Assembly: GCA_029226935.1 (NCBI GenBank)
Contig: JAQXYZ010000072.1
Span: 124,001-188,000, forward strand
Reading direction: 5' to 3'
Length of the DNA: 64,000 nt
Source of the DNA: Bacillota bacterium
GTDB taxonomy: Bacteria; Bacillota; Clostridia; Lachnospirales; Lachnospiraceae
Both the position numbers and the translations under genes were made by a program. Numbering within the stretch: position 1 is the first letter of the stretch; each line of letters begins with the position of its first letter. Positions 28,130-36,050 of this stretch are shown here, piece after piece. Below the pieces are notes generated by a model that was not told the DNA's origin, ran no database searches, and saw only the letters and a list, made by a program, of their open reading frames with translations.

Positions 28130-28957
28130 ATGGCAACAAAGATTAAAAAGGCAATTTTATATCTTGCATTAATTTTATTGGCAGTTGTCTGTATGGTTCC
28201 GTTTTTGCTGATGCTGGTTAATGCCACCAGAAGCGGAAGAGAAATTATGACCTCCTTTACTTTAATTCCCGGTGATAGTCTGAAAGAGAACTGGGATGCA
28301 GTATTTGGTTTCTTTAATCTGTTTTTAGGGTTGTGGAACAGCTTTAAGGTTGCAGTACCTGCAACAATTTTAACTTCCTATTTCTCAGCACTGACTGCGT
28401 ATGCATTGACGGTTTATAAATTTAAAGGAAAGAATGTTATTTTTTATACGATTGTAATATTTATGATGATTCCCGGACAGTTGAGTTTGATTGGTTTTTA
28501 CAACCTGATTTCAGGACTGAAGCTGATAGACTCTTACATACCATTGATTATTCCTGCAATCGCAGCACCGGGCACAGTATTTTTCTTGAAGCAGTATTTG
28601 GAGTCTGTTCTGCCTATGTCACTATTAGAGGCAGCCAGAATTGATGGCGCGAAGGAGATTAGTATTTTCCATAAAATTGTATTTCCAATTATGGTTCCGG
28701 GTGTGGCTACTATGGCAATTGGTGGATTTATCGGTAACTGGAATTCATACCTTATTCCATTACTTCTGTTAAATTCGCCTAAGAAATTTACTTTACCTGT
28801 AATGATTGCCTCCCTTAATGCATCTAAGGATATTGGTACGAATCAGGGGGCTATTTATATGGCACTTGCAGTTTCGATTGTTCCTATTCTGGTGGTATTC
28901 TGCTTCTGCTCCAAATATATTATCAGTAGTATTTCGGCAGGCAGTGTTAAAGAATAA
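28130..28957 (+). CDS. Sugar ABC transporter permease (MalG/UgpE type)
   Basis: 275 residues with six membrane helices and the EAA loop LLEAARIDGAKEISIFHKIVFPIMVPG. AAAGGAGG precedes the ATG and overlaps the end of the partner permease, with 3 nt between the genes. It is the second half of the importer channel. The C-terminal SAGSVKE resembles other MalG-type ends. A hairpin ends the operon. Confidence 0.9.
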   Translation: MATKIKKAILYLALILLAVVCMVPFLLMLVNATRSGREIMTSFTLIPGDSLKENWDAVFGFFNLFLGLWNSFKVAVPATILTSYFSALTAYALTVYKFKGKNVIFYTIVIFMMIPGQLSLIGFYNLISGLKLIDSYIPLIIPAIAAPGTVFFLKQYLESVLPMSLLEAARIDGAKEISIFHKIVFPIMVPGVATMAIGGFIGNWNSYLIPLLLLNSPKKFTLPVMIASLNASKDIGTNQGAIYMALAVSIVPILVVFCFCSKYIISSISAGSVKE

Positions 28958-29004
28958 AAGAATTAATAATGCTCTCAAAAATTTGATTATATGTGCTTAC
29001 AATG

Positions 29005-29043
29005 AAGCCGTTCTTCTGTATTTTACAGGAGAACGGCTTTGTT
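29005..29043 (+). terminator. Hairpin terminator after the sugar ABC operon
   Basis: AAGCCGTTCT pairs perfectly with AGAACGGCTT, and the inner CTGTA/TACAG extends the stem. The following tract TTTGTTGTGG has few T, so termination may be incomplete. Confidence 0.65.
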
Positions 29044-29050
29044 GTGGTTC

Positions 29051-29079
29051 TTGCACACATAGGCATTTTTTGATATGAT
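29051..29079 (+). promoter_or_regulatory. Promoter for the binding protein/two-component operon
   Basis: TTGCAC and TATGAT are spaced by 17 nt, and TGA before the -10 makes it an extended type. It lies 106 nt before the lipoprotein start. It does not carry the ACACC element, so this sensor operon is probably expressed at a basal level. Confidence 0.7.
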
Positions 29080-29184
29080 TGGAACAGAAAAACAATCATA
29101 AATAGTCGTGGATGAAGCAGATGATTTTATGTTTAAAATTGGCGGAACAGATACTGCATAAAAGCTGGAAAAGGATTTAATCAT

Positions 29185-30822
29185 ATGACTATGAACAAAG
29201 AAAAATCTAAAAAAATACAAGGCAGAAAAAGAAAGTGCCCCATATTCATGACTGCTCTCTTTTGGGGAATGATGTTTATACTTTCCGCCTGTGCATCAGG
29301 GAAAGTGACAGAACAGGAAAGCACGGAGGATAAAGAGAATACTATTGTTACCTTGGACTGGTATATTAATTTTACCTGGTACAGCACCCCATGGGGTGGA
29401 AACGTGGTGTCGGATAAGATTACAGAGGAAACCGGTGTGAATATTGATTTTATTGCACCAATGGGAAATGCGGAAGAAAAGTTTAATGCATTGATTTCTT
29501 CTGATACGCTGCCGGACATTATTACGCTTGGATGGTGGGAAAATCAGGTAGATGAGATGATTGCCGGAGATATGGTTTATGCATTAAATGAGCTGGCAGA
29601 CGAATATGATCCCTATTTCTGGGAGGTGGCAGACCCGGAGGTTGTTTCATGGTACACTAAGGAGGATGGCAATATCTACTGTTATCCCAATTCCTCCTAT
29701 ACTCCTTCTGATTACGAGAATCATATCAATATTGCATCCAATCAGACTTTTCTGGTACGCAAGGATATTTATGAGGCGTTAGGGTGCCCTGATATGACAA
29801 CGCCGGAGGGCTTTATTGATGCAGTAAAGAGAGCTGCCGAGATGTTTCCAGAGGTTAACGGTTATCCGTTAATTCCCATAGGTGCACATTCTTTCAGCAA
29901 TACGGGATGCGATTCCTTTGACCAGTTCCTTCAAAACTTTCTTGCAGTTCCATTTGAGGAAAATGGGGAATATTATGACAGATATACAGATCCGGATTAT
30001 ATCAGATGGCTGAAGGTATTTAGAGAACTGGGAGAAGAGGGATATTTGAGAGAGGATATTTTTATAGATCAGCGAACTCAGATGGAAGAGAAACTGGCAA
30101 GAGGACAGTATTTTTGCATGCTTTATCAACGTACAGATATGCAGGCACAGCAGGCAGCTCTCTATGCAAAGAACCCTGATATGATTTACATAGCAGTAGA
30201 CGGTCCTAAGAATGATGCAGGTGATGATCATGTTCTTCCGGGAACAGGGATTAATGGATGGACGGTCACTTTAATATCCAAGAACTGTAAGAATCCCGAA
30301 AAGGCAATTCAGATGCTTTCTTTTCTCATGAGTGATGAGGGACAGAAACTGACTTACCTTGGGGTTGAAGGTATTACCTATGATATTATTGACGGAAAGC
30401 CGGTGGTCAGGGAAGCTGTCCGTGAACTGATGAACAGTGATCGGGCTGAATATGATGAAAAGTATGGTGCAGACAATACCTATTGGATGCTTCAGGATAA
30501 TGTCAGACAGATGGAGTGGCGTCCGGATTTTGAGCCGCCTAACGGACAGCTGGAGGAGTGGACATTTCCTTACAGTCATTATCTTGCACAGTATGAGATC
30601 AGCTTTGACCGGAACACGGAGGCAGGAGATGCGGATGTAAATATCAAGAAATTATGGAGTCAGGTACTTCCCAAATTACTTCTGGCTCCGACAGAGGAGG
30701 AATTTGACCGTATCTTTGAGTATTTCCTTCAGGAAAGAGAAAAGCTGGGCTTTGATCTGGTTATGGACGAAAGTACAAGACAGATGCAGGAAAACAAGAA
30801 AAAGCTGGGACTTCAATCATAG
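29185..30822 (+). CDS. Extracellular solute-binding lipoprotein (LplA/YtcQ-like) without permeases
   Basis: 545 residues. AAAAGGA lies 9 nt before the ATG. The signal ends in the lipobox LSAC, then a two-lobed binding fold with NVVSDKITEETGVNIDF and LPDIITLGWW, typical of the longer LplA-like proteins. Unlike the earlier binding protein it has no permease genes next to it. It is followed after 18 nt by a histidine kinase and then a response regulator, so it may capture a sugar and present it to the kinase rather than feed an importer. Sharing the permeases 0.1 kb upstream is the other possibility. Confidence 0.88.
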   Translation: MTMNKEKSKKIQGRKRKCPIFMTALFWGMMFILSACASGKVTEQESTEDKENTIVTLDWYINFTWYSTPWGGNVVSDKITEETGVNIDFIAPMGNAEEKFNALISSDTLPDIITLGWWENQVDEMIAGDMVYALNELADEYDPYFWEVADPEVVSWYTKEDGNIYCYPNSSYTPSDYENHINIASNQTFLVRKDIYEALGCPDMTTPEGFIDAVKRAAEMFPEVNGYPLIPIGAHSFSNTGCDSFDQFLQNFLAVPFEENGEYYDRYTDPDYIRWLKVFRELGEEGYLREDIFIDQRTQMEEKLARGQYFCMLYQRTDMQAQQAALYAKNPDMIYIAVDGPKNDAGDDHVLPGTGINGWTVTLISKNCKNPEKAIQMLSFLMSDEGQKLTYLGVEGITYDIIDGKPVVREAVRELMNSDRAEYDEKYGADNTYWMLQDNVRQMEWRPDFEPPNGQLEEWTFPYSHYLAQYEISFDRNTEAGDADVNIKKLWSQVLPKLLLAPTEEEFDRIFEYFLQEREKLGFDLVMDESTRQMQENKKKLGLQS

Positions 30823-30840
30823 CGTAATTTGGAGAGATAG

Positions 30841-32643
30841 ATGAAGGGGATAAAGAACTGGTTTCAGGGATTAAAATTGAATAATAAGTTTACAGTCATC
30901 TGTCTGTTTTTTGTGTTACTTCCCATGGTGGCATTATCCACATGGATGTTTAGAAGTGTTGAAGAAAATCTGATCAGCGAAAAAACGAATGCAATGACGT
31001 ATAAATTAAACAGGGGATATACGCAGATTACAAAGAATATTGAAACAATTAATATGTCTACCCAGTTTTTTCTAAGTGATCAGAAGTTAAATGAATTCTT
31101 AATTGCCGAAAAAAAGGGACAGAAGTATTCGCCGGAAGAATTAATGGAATTTTACACCAGTGATATTGCTTCTTTAGAGCGAATGGTAAATAACAATACT
31201 TATTTGTATCAGACAAGAGTTTATGTGGACAGTGATGATATGCAGGAAATGATGCCTATTCTTTACCGGAAGGACCGAATGGAAAAGCTTGCATTTGCAG
31301 AGGATGAGGAATTATATGGATGGAAATATGGATATGAGGATAAACTGTTTGCCAATTCAGGTCAGTTGTCTAAAGAAAGGAAGATATTATCATTGCTGAC
31401 CCCGATAAAAGATTATGGAGTGGGAGAAATCGGTATTCTGGAAGTAGCCATGTATATGGATACCATGTTTCCCATGGTATATGATTCGGTGGAGTCTGAA
31501 TGGGGATGCTTTGTTGATAAAAAGGGTAAACACTATTTTGCAGAAGGATTCGATACGAAGGAAAACCAGAAATTACTGAGTGAAATCGTGGTGGATAATC
31601 AGAAGCCTGAGGAAGCAATAGTCTATTTTTATGAGTCTGATGACCGTAAGCTGATCATAGGGTATCAGCCTATCCGGGAACTGGAAGGAACGCTGGTGTA
31701 TGTAAGTGATATTGGAGATGATTTGGCTAATATCCATGCCCAGAGAAGATGGTTTATTTTTGCAGGCATTATGGTTATGATTTTGCTTGCATTTGCTGTT
31801 GACAAGGTGGTCAAGAGCATGCTCGGACGTTTATATAGTGTGCTGCGTTCTATCAGAGAAGTACAAAATGGAGACTTGAATGTAGTGATTGAGAACTGTG
31901 GCACGGACGAAATCGGAGAACTTGGAAACCAGATTAATAAGATGTTGTATAGTATTAAACAGCTAACCACCGAAAATTTAAACCGTGAACTTCTGGTAAA
32001 GGATACGGAAATCAGAGCATTACAGAATCAGATTAATGCCCATTTTATTTATAATGTGCTTGAGTCTATAAAAATGATGGCAGAGATCAAGGAGGAATAT
32101 GATATTTCAGATGCAATTATGGCATTGGGAAAACTTCTTAGATATAGTATGAAATGGACCTCCCAAAATGTGACAGTAGCAGAGGAGCTTGAGTACATAC
32201 GTAATTACCTGAGCCTGATTAATTTGAGGTTTGACTATGAGATTTATTTGTCAATAAACATTCCGGAAATTATATTGCAACAGAAAATACCTAAAATGTC
32301 TTTGCAGCCTATCGTTGAGAATGCTATTTATCACGGAATTGAGCAGATGGCTGAGGATACCAATATTTATATTAAGGGAATTGTGGAGGATTCTGACTGC
32401 ATTATTGAAATTACGGATGCAGGAAAAGGTATGAGTGAAGAAGAAGTAGAAGAACTTTACAGGAAGATCAATGGCGAGACTGAGTCTGTCAGTGAATCGG
32501 GAAATGGAATTGGGTTAAAGAATGTGCAGGACCGTATTAAGATGAGTTTCGGTGAAGCATATGGAATAAAAATTGCATCAAAATTAGGGTGTTATACCAA
32601 GGTTATGGTTCGTGTCCCTATGACTTATGGGGAAGCAAAATAG
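30841..32643 (+). CDS. YesM-type sensor histidine kinase
   Basis: 600 residues. Membrane helix 1 lies near residues 17-37, an extracellular sensor region follows, and helix 2 lies near 303-322, then HAMP. The His_kinase domain has ALQNQINAHFIYNVLESI with the phospho-acceptor His401, an N-box QPIVENAIYHGI and a G-box GNGIGLKNVQDRIK. GGAGAG precedes the ATG. This class works with AraC-type response regulators and usually controls sugar genes. The paired regulator is 15 nt downstream and a binding protein is directly upstream, so the three form one sensing unit. The ligand is probably a carbohydrate. Confidence 0.92.
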   Translation: MKGIKNWFQGLKLNNKFTVICLFFVLLPMVALSTWMFRSVEENLISEKTNAMTYKLNRGYTQITKNIETINMSTQFFLSDQKLNEFLIAEKKGQKYSPEELMEFYTSDIASLERMVNNNTYLYQTRVYVDSDDMQEMMPILYRKDRMEKLAFAEDEELYGWKYGYEDKLFANSGQLSKERKILSLLTPIKDYGVGEIGILEVAMYMDTMFPMVYDSVESEWGCFVDKKGKHYFAEGFDTKENQKLLSEIVVDNQKPEEAIVYFYESDDRKLIIGYQPIRELEGTLVYVSDIGDDLANIHAQRRWFIFAGIMVMILLAFAVDKVVKSMLGRLYSVLRSIREVQNGDLNVVIENCGTDEIGELGNQINKMLYSIKQLTTENLNRELLVKDTEIRALQNQINAHFIYNVLESIKMMAEIKEEYDISDAIMALGKLLRYSMKWTSQNVTVAEELEYIRNYLSLINLRFDYEIYLSINIPEIILQQKIPKMSLQPIVENAIYHGIEQMAEDTNIYIKGIVEDSDCIIEITDAGKGMSEEEVEELYRKINGETESVSESGNGIGLKNVQDRIKMSFGEAYGIKIASKLGCYTKVMVRVPMTYGEAK

Positions 32644-32658
32644 GAAGGCAGGAAAAAT

Positions 32659-34128
32659 ATGCATACACTGTTGATTGTTGAGGATGAAAAACTGATACGT
32701 CAGGGGATAAAATCTATTATACAAAAAAGCGGAGTCCCTATTGATAATATTCTTGAATGCAATAATGGTGAGACGGCACTTGAAATATTAAAGATGCAGC
32801 CGGTGGATGTTATGTTTACAGACATCCGTATGCCCAAAATGGATGGGATTGAGCTGGTTAAAGCGATGCAGAAGCTTCCGCATGTTCCGCTGACTGTAGC
32901 AGTCAGCGGATATGATGATTTCTCCTATGCAGTTGAATTGATGAGAATGGGTGTAAGAGAGTATATTTTAAAACCTGTTGATAGAAAAAAGATAAAGGAA
33001 GTGTTGGAAAAATTTAACAGGGAAATCCTGGCGGATAAAGAAAGCGAACGGCAGGACAGGCACATTGGATGCCAGCAGTTGAAATACGCAATTTTAAATG
33101 AAAGTATAACAGCTTCCGAAAAGGATTTTCTGATTAAGCAGTATGGAAGTACTCTTTTGGCAGATGAGTATAGAATCGTCTGTACCAACGATGCCGGAGG
33201 TATCAAAAGTGAAACAGAAGCGGATATGCCTTATATTTATTTGAATTCAGTAGATGGAAATGAACTGTATATTCTGAATAAAGAATATCTGCCTATATTG
33301 CTCAGGGATGAACTGATAAATCGACATGTGGGCATAAGCGGTATACATTTGGGGCTGGAGTCTTTGAAGGAAGCTTATGGGGAGGCTCTTCTGGCACGGA
33401 AGGAGGCATTTTATCTTGGAAAGCTGGTTGTTTATTATGATGAGATGATTACCGGCAAGTCAGAAACACTGCATTTGGAAGAGGGGGCAATCAGACAGAT
33501 TGTGCAGCTTTTAGGTACCGATAAATATGAGGATGCCATCAGGCAGATTTCGCGAATATTTAAGAATGCCTCACTGGGAGGATATTTTTTTGATGAAATA
33601 GAAGGCAGTATGAGAACCCTGCTGGACGGAGTGCTTACAACCTATGCCAATGTTTTAAAGACGGAAAGAGAAGAAATCAAGGACTACTATACAATTTACT
33701 ACTATAACTGCCTGGAAGAATATGAGGCTGAGGTTTTGGGCTGGCTTACCAATTTCTGTGATACACTGAACAGTCGTTTTGACGATTACAAGAATAAACA
33801 GAAGATTCAGCAGGCAGTGGCCTATATAAAAGAAAATTACGATAAGGACTTGAATATGGCAGTAGTATCAAACCATATTTCCATGAATTATTCGTTGTTT
33901 TCTTATGTATTTAAACAGTATACAGGAAATAATTTTGTGAACTACCTGAAGGAAATCAGAATAGAAGAGGCCAAACGTCTGCTGGAGGAAACTGATATGA
34001 AGGTAATTGATATCAGTGGACGGGTAGGATATGAAAATGAAAAGCATTTTATGAAGACATTTAAGGCAGCTTGTGGTGTTTCACCTACAGAGTATCGTAA
34101 AAATATGCAGTTTAAAGGGAAGGTTTAA
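32659..34128 (+). CDS. YesN-type response regulator with AraC DNA-binding domain
   Basis: 489 residues. The receiver domain holds the acidic pocket (VEDE), phospho-acceptor Asp55 in FTDIRMPKMDG, and Lys in YILKPVD. A middle region of about 250 residues is typical for YesN. The C-terminal AraC domain has two helix-turn-helix units (MAVVSNHISMNYSLFSYVFKQ and VIDISGRVGYENEKHFMKTFK). It probably activates promoters for carbohydrate use when phosphorylated. It is a good candidate to bind the ACACC element found upstream of three glucan-locus promoters, though nothing here proves that. Its stop codon lies in the loop of a two-way terminator. Confidence 0.93.
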   Translation: MHTLLIVEDEKLIRQGIKSIIQKSGVPIDNILECNNGETALEILKMQPVDVMFTDIRMPKMDGIELVKAMQKLPHVPLTVAVSGYDDFSYAVELMRMGVREYILKPVDRKKIKEVLEKFNREILADKESERQDRHIGCQQLKYAILNESITASEKDFLIKQYGSTLLADEYRIVCTNDAGGIKSETEADMPYIYLNSVDGNELYILNKEYLPILLRDELINRHVGISGIHLGLESLKEAYGEALLARKEAFYLGKLVVYYDEMITGKSETLHLEEGAIRQIVQLLGTDKYEDAIRQISRIFKNASLGGYFFDEIEGSMRTLLDGVLTTYANVLKTEREEIKDYYTIYYYNCLEEYEAEVLGWLTNFCDTLNSRFDDYKNKQKIQQAVAYIKENYDKDLNMAVVSNHISMNYSLFSYVFKQYTGNNFVNYLKEIRIEEAKRLLEETDMKVIDISGRVGYENEKHFMKTFKAACGVSPTEYRKNMQFKGKV

Positions 34129-34140
34129 GACCTTCCCTTT
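34114..34140. terminator. Bidirectional terminator inside two convergent gene ends
   Basis: AAAGGGAAGGT pairs perfectly with ACCTTCCCTTT around TTAAG. The loop holds TTAA, which gives a TAA stop on each strand, so the last codons of both genes form the stem arms. Confidence 0.8.
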
Positions 34141-36038
34141 ATAATTTGTTTATCTTTATTTCGTTTGTGCTCATACATGGAATGATCAGCTTCTTCATAC
34201 ATTTCTGCCAGCTCGGAGTTGGTTTCGGGTACGCGAAGGCAATAGCCGTAGCTTGCCTGAATGATATAATCCTTGGTATGGAGCTTATTATAATTGCTTA
34301 AATATTTATCAACGTTATCAGCGAGCTTGGCAGCTTTTTCTGGGGTAGCGCCAAAAGTCATTACCTGAAATTCATCGCCACCCTGACGGGAACAGAGGTC
34401 TCCTTCTTCAATGGAGCTTTCCAAAGCATGGGCAAGAACCTGAATTGCAAAATCTCCCTCTGCATGACCGAAGGTGTCATTAATCAGCTTGAGGCAGTCT
34501 AAATCAAACATATAGGTACATACAGCTTCCTTTTCCTCGACGGCTTTTTCAAAAGCCGGTGTAGAAAGGAGTTTAAAGCCCTGTCTGTTTAATAAGCCTG
34601 TCAGTTCATCTTTGGTGTAAATGTCCTCCAGACGGCCCACCAATAATCCCAGGTTTTTCTTATCACATAATCCCTTTAACATGGTATTAACATTTAAAAG
34701 CCAGGAAAGGAAGAAGAAGGAATATCCTACCTTGGCGTTTTCAAAGGACAGTGCCAGATAGCCAAAGCTTTTATCTCCAAAAAACAAAGGTGCATAGATG
34801 TAAGAGGAGGAACTTCCATCATATAAATAGTCAGGAAGAATGTTGCGTTTGGTAAAGGTACACTCAGGCAGCCGCTTGCCGTCCTTGATTGCCAGCTTCA
34901 GAAGGACAGTGTCTGAGTTATATATATCCTCGGTGGTAAGCGTAATTTCCCGAATATGGCTGGAAATGCGATCCCAGTCTTCATAAAGGCATAAGTAAAA
35001 TTCTTTGCAGTCAGGAAGCGATTGTGCAAATTGAGCAAGGAGATCCATCCCTGTATCAATATCATCCACACCCTGCAGATTAGCTGACATGTGCATGTTT
35101 AATATTAAATTCTGTTCAAGATTCGCAATAGTATCATCCAACTTCCGTGCATAAAAATAGGAGGAGATAGGATGCCTGTTAGGACAGCCACAGGAAGTTC
35201 CAAAGCTTGGGGTAGCTTTCACATAGGTTATAGGTTCAACTGTTTCCTTATGTAAAAGCCTGGCAATTTGTTCTACCGCTGTCCTACCAACCTCTTCAAT
35301 GGGGAATGTAACAGAGGTAAGGGTAGGAGCAGTCATCTGACCAAATTCAAGAGTATCACAGCCGGTAATGGCAATCTGCTCAGGAATACGATAATCGCGA
35401 TCCCTTAACATGGAAATGACAGTTAATGCGACTGCATCATTGTAGCAGACAATCGCATCAGGCAATTCTTTTTGACTAAAAATCTGCTTTAATGCCTGTT
35501 CGATGCCTTCTCTGGACTCATCACAGGAATAAATGCAGTCTTCGACCGGTAGTGAGAGCTCATGCATTCCGTCCACAAAGGCGCATTCACGAGGAATGTT
35601 GTAATCAGGATGAGTGCTGCTGCCTAAATAACAGATATTTTTATGATGATGTACTCTGCCAAGATGCAGTACCAGATCCTTAACAGGCTGATTGTTTTCC
35701 AGAACAACCCTTGGATAAACAGAAGGCTTCTGGTTGATATCAATAATTGGACAGGTAAAATGTTCGCGTAGTAATTTCTTGATTTCCTGCTCCAGAGAAG
35801 TTAGCAGATATGTGCCGGAAGCAATGATGATGCCGGCATAATTATCTGGTCTGGGGATGTTCAGGATGCAAAACTCTCCCTTGCCATAGTCCCCCAGGTT
35901 TTCTCCATCATTAGATGCAAAGATATCTACCAGATAACCGTATTCCTCTGCTTTTTTAATAATGCCTGAGCATAGACGGCTTTGGTAATCTCCATATATA
36001 TGAGAAATAAAAACGCCGATTTTTTTTGTGTGATACAT
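34125..36038 (-). CDS. LacI-like ligand-binding sensor fused to a GGDEF diguanylate cyclase
   Basis: 637 residues. The N-terminal 280 residues are a periplasmic-binding-like fold of LacI type (KKIGVFISHIYGDYQSRLCSGIIKKAEEYGY, PDAIVCYNDAVALTVISMLRDRDYRIPEQIAITG), but the LacI helix-turn-helix is absent. A middle region of about 170 residues, possibly GAF-like, follows. The C-terminal GGDEF domain has an intact RQGGDEFQVM active site. The RxxD inhibitory site is not conserved (EEGD). There is no signal peptide or membrane helix, so it is cytoplasmic. It probably makes c-di-GMP in response to a sugar-like ligand. It lies 12 nt after the ABC-F gene in one transcript and overlaps the regulator gene tail to tail. 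Confidence 0.85.
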   Translation of the reverse strand: MYHTKKIGVFISHIYGDYQSRLCSGIIKKAEEYGYLVDIFASNDGENLGDYGKGEFCILNIPRPDNYAGIIIASGTYLLTSLEQEIKKLLREHFTCPIIDINQKPSVYPRVVLENNQPVKDLVLHLGRVHHHKNICYLGSSTHPDYNIPRECAFVDGMHELSLPVEDCIYSCDESREGIEQALKQIFSQKELPDAIVCYNDAVALTVISMLRDRDYRIPEQIAITGCDTLEFGQMTAPTLTSVTFPIEEVGRTAVEQIARLLHKETVEPITYVKATPSFGTSCGCPNRHPISSYFYARKLDDTIANLEQNLILNMHMSANLQGVDDIDTGMDLLAQFAQSLPDCKEFYLCLYEDWDRISSHIREITLTTEDIYNSDTVLLKLAIKDGKRLPECTFTKRNILPDYLYDGSSSSYIYAPLFFGDKSFGYLALSFENAKVGYSFFFLSWLLNVNTMLKGLCDKKNLGLLVGRLEDIYTKDELTGLLNRQGFKLLSTPAFEKAVEEKEAVCTYMFDLDCLKLINDTFGHAEGDFAIQVLAHALESSIEEGDLCSRQGGDEFQVMTFGATPEKAAKLADNVDKYLSNYNKLHTKDYIIQASYGYCLRVPETNSELAEMYEEADHSMYEHKRNKDKQIIKGRS

Positions 36039-36050
36039 AGTGTTCCCCCC

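Noticed and set aside
34200-36038. LacI-family repressor call for the GGDEF protein
   Set aside because: The chain begins directly with the ligand-binding fold; there is no helix-turn-helix.
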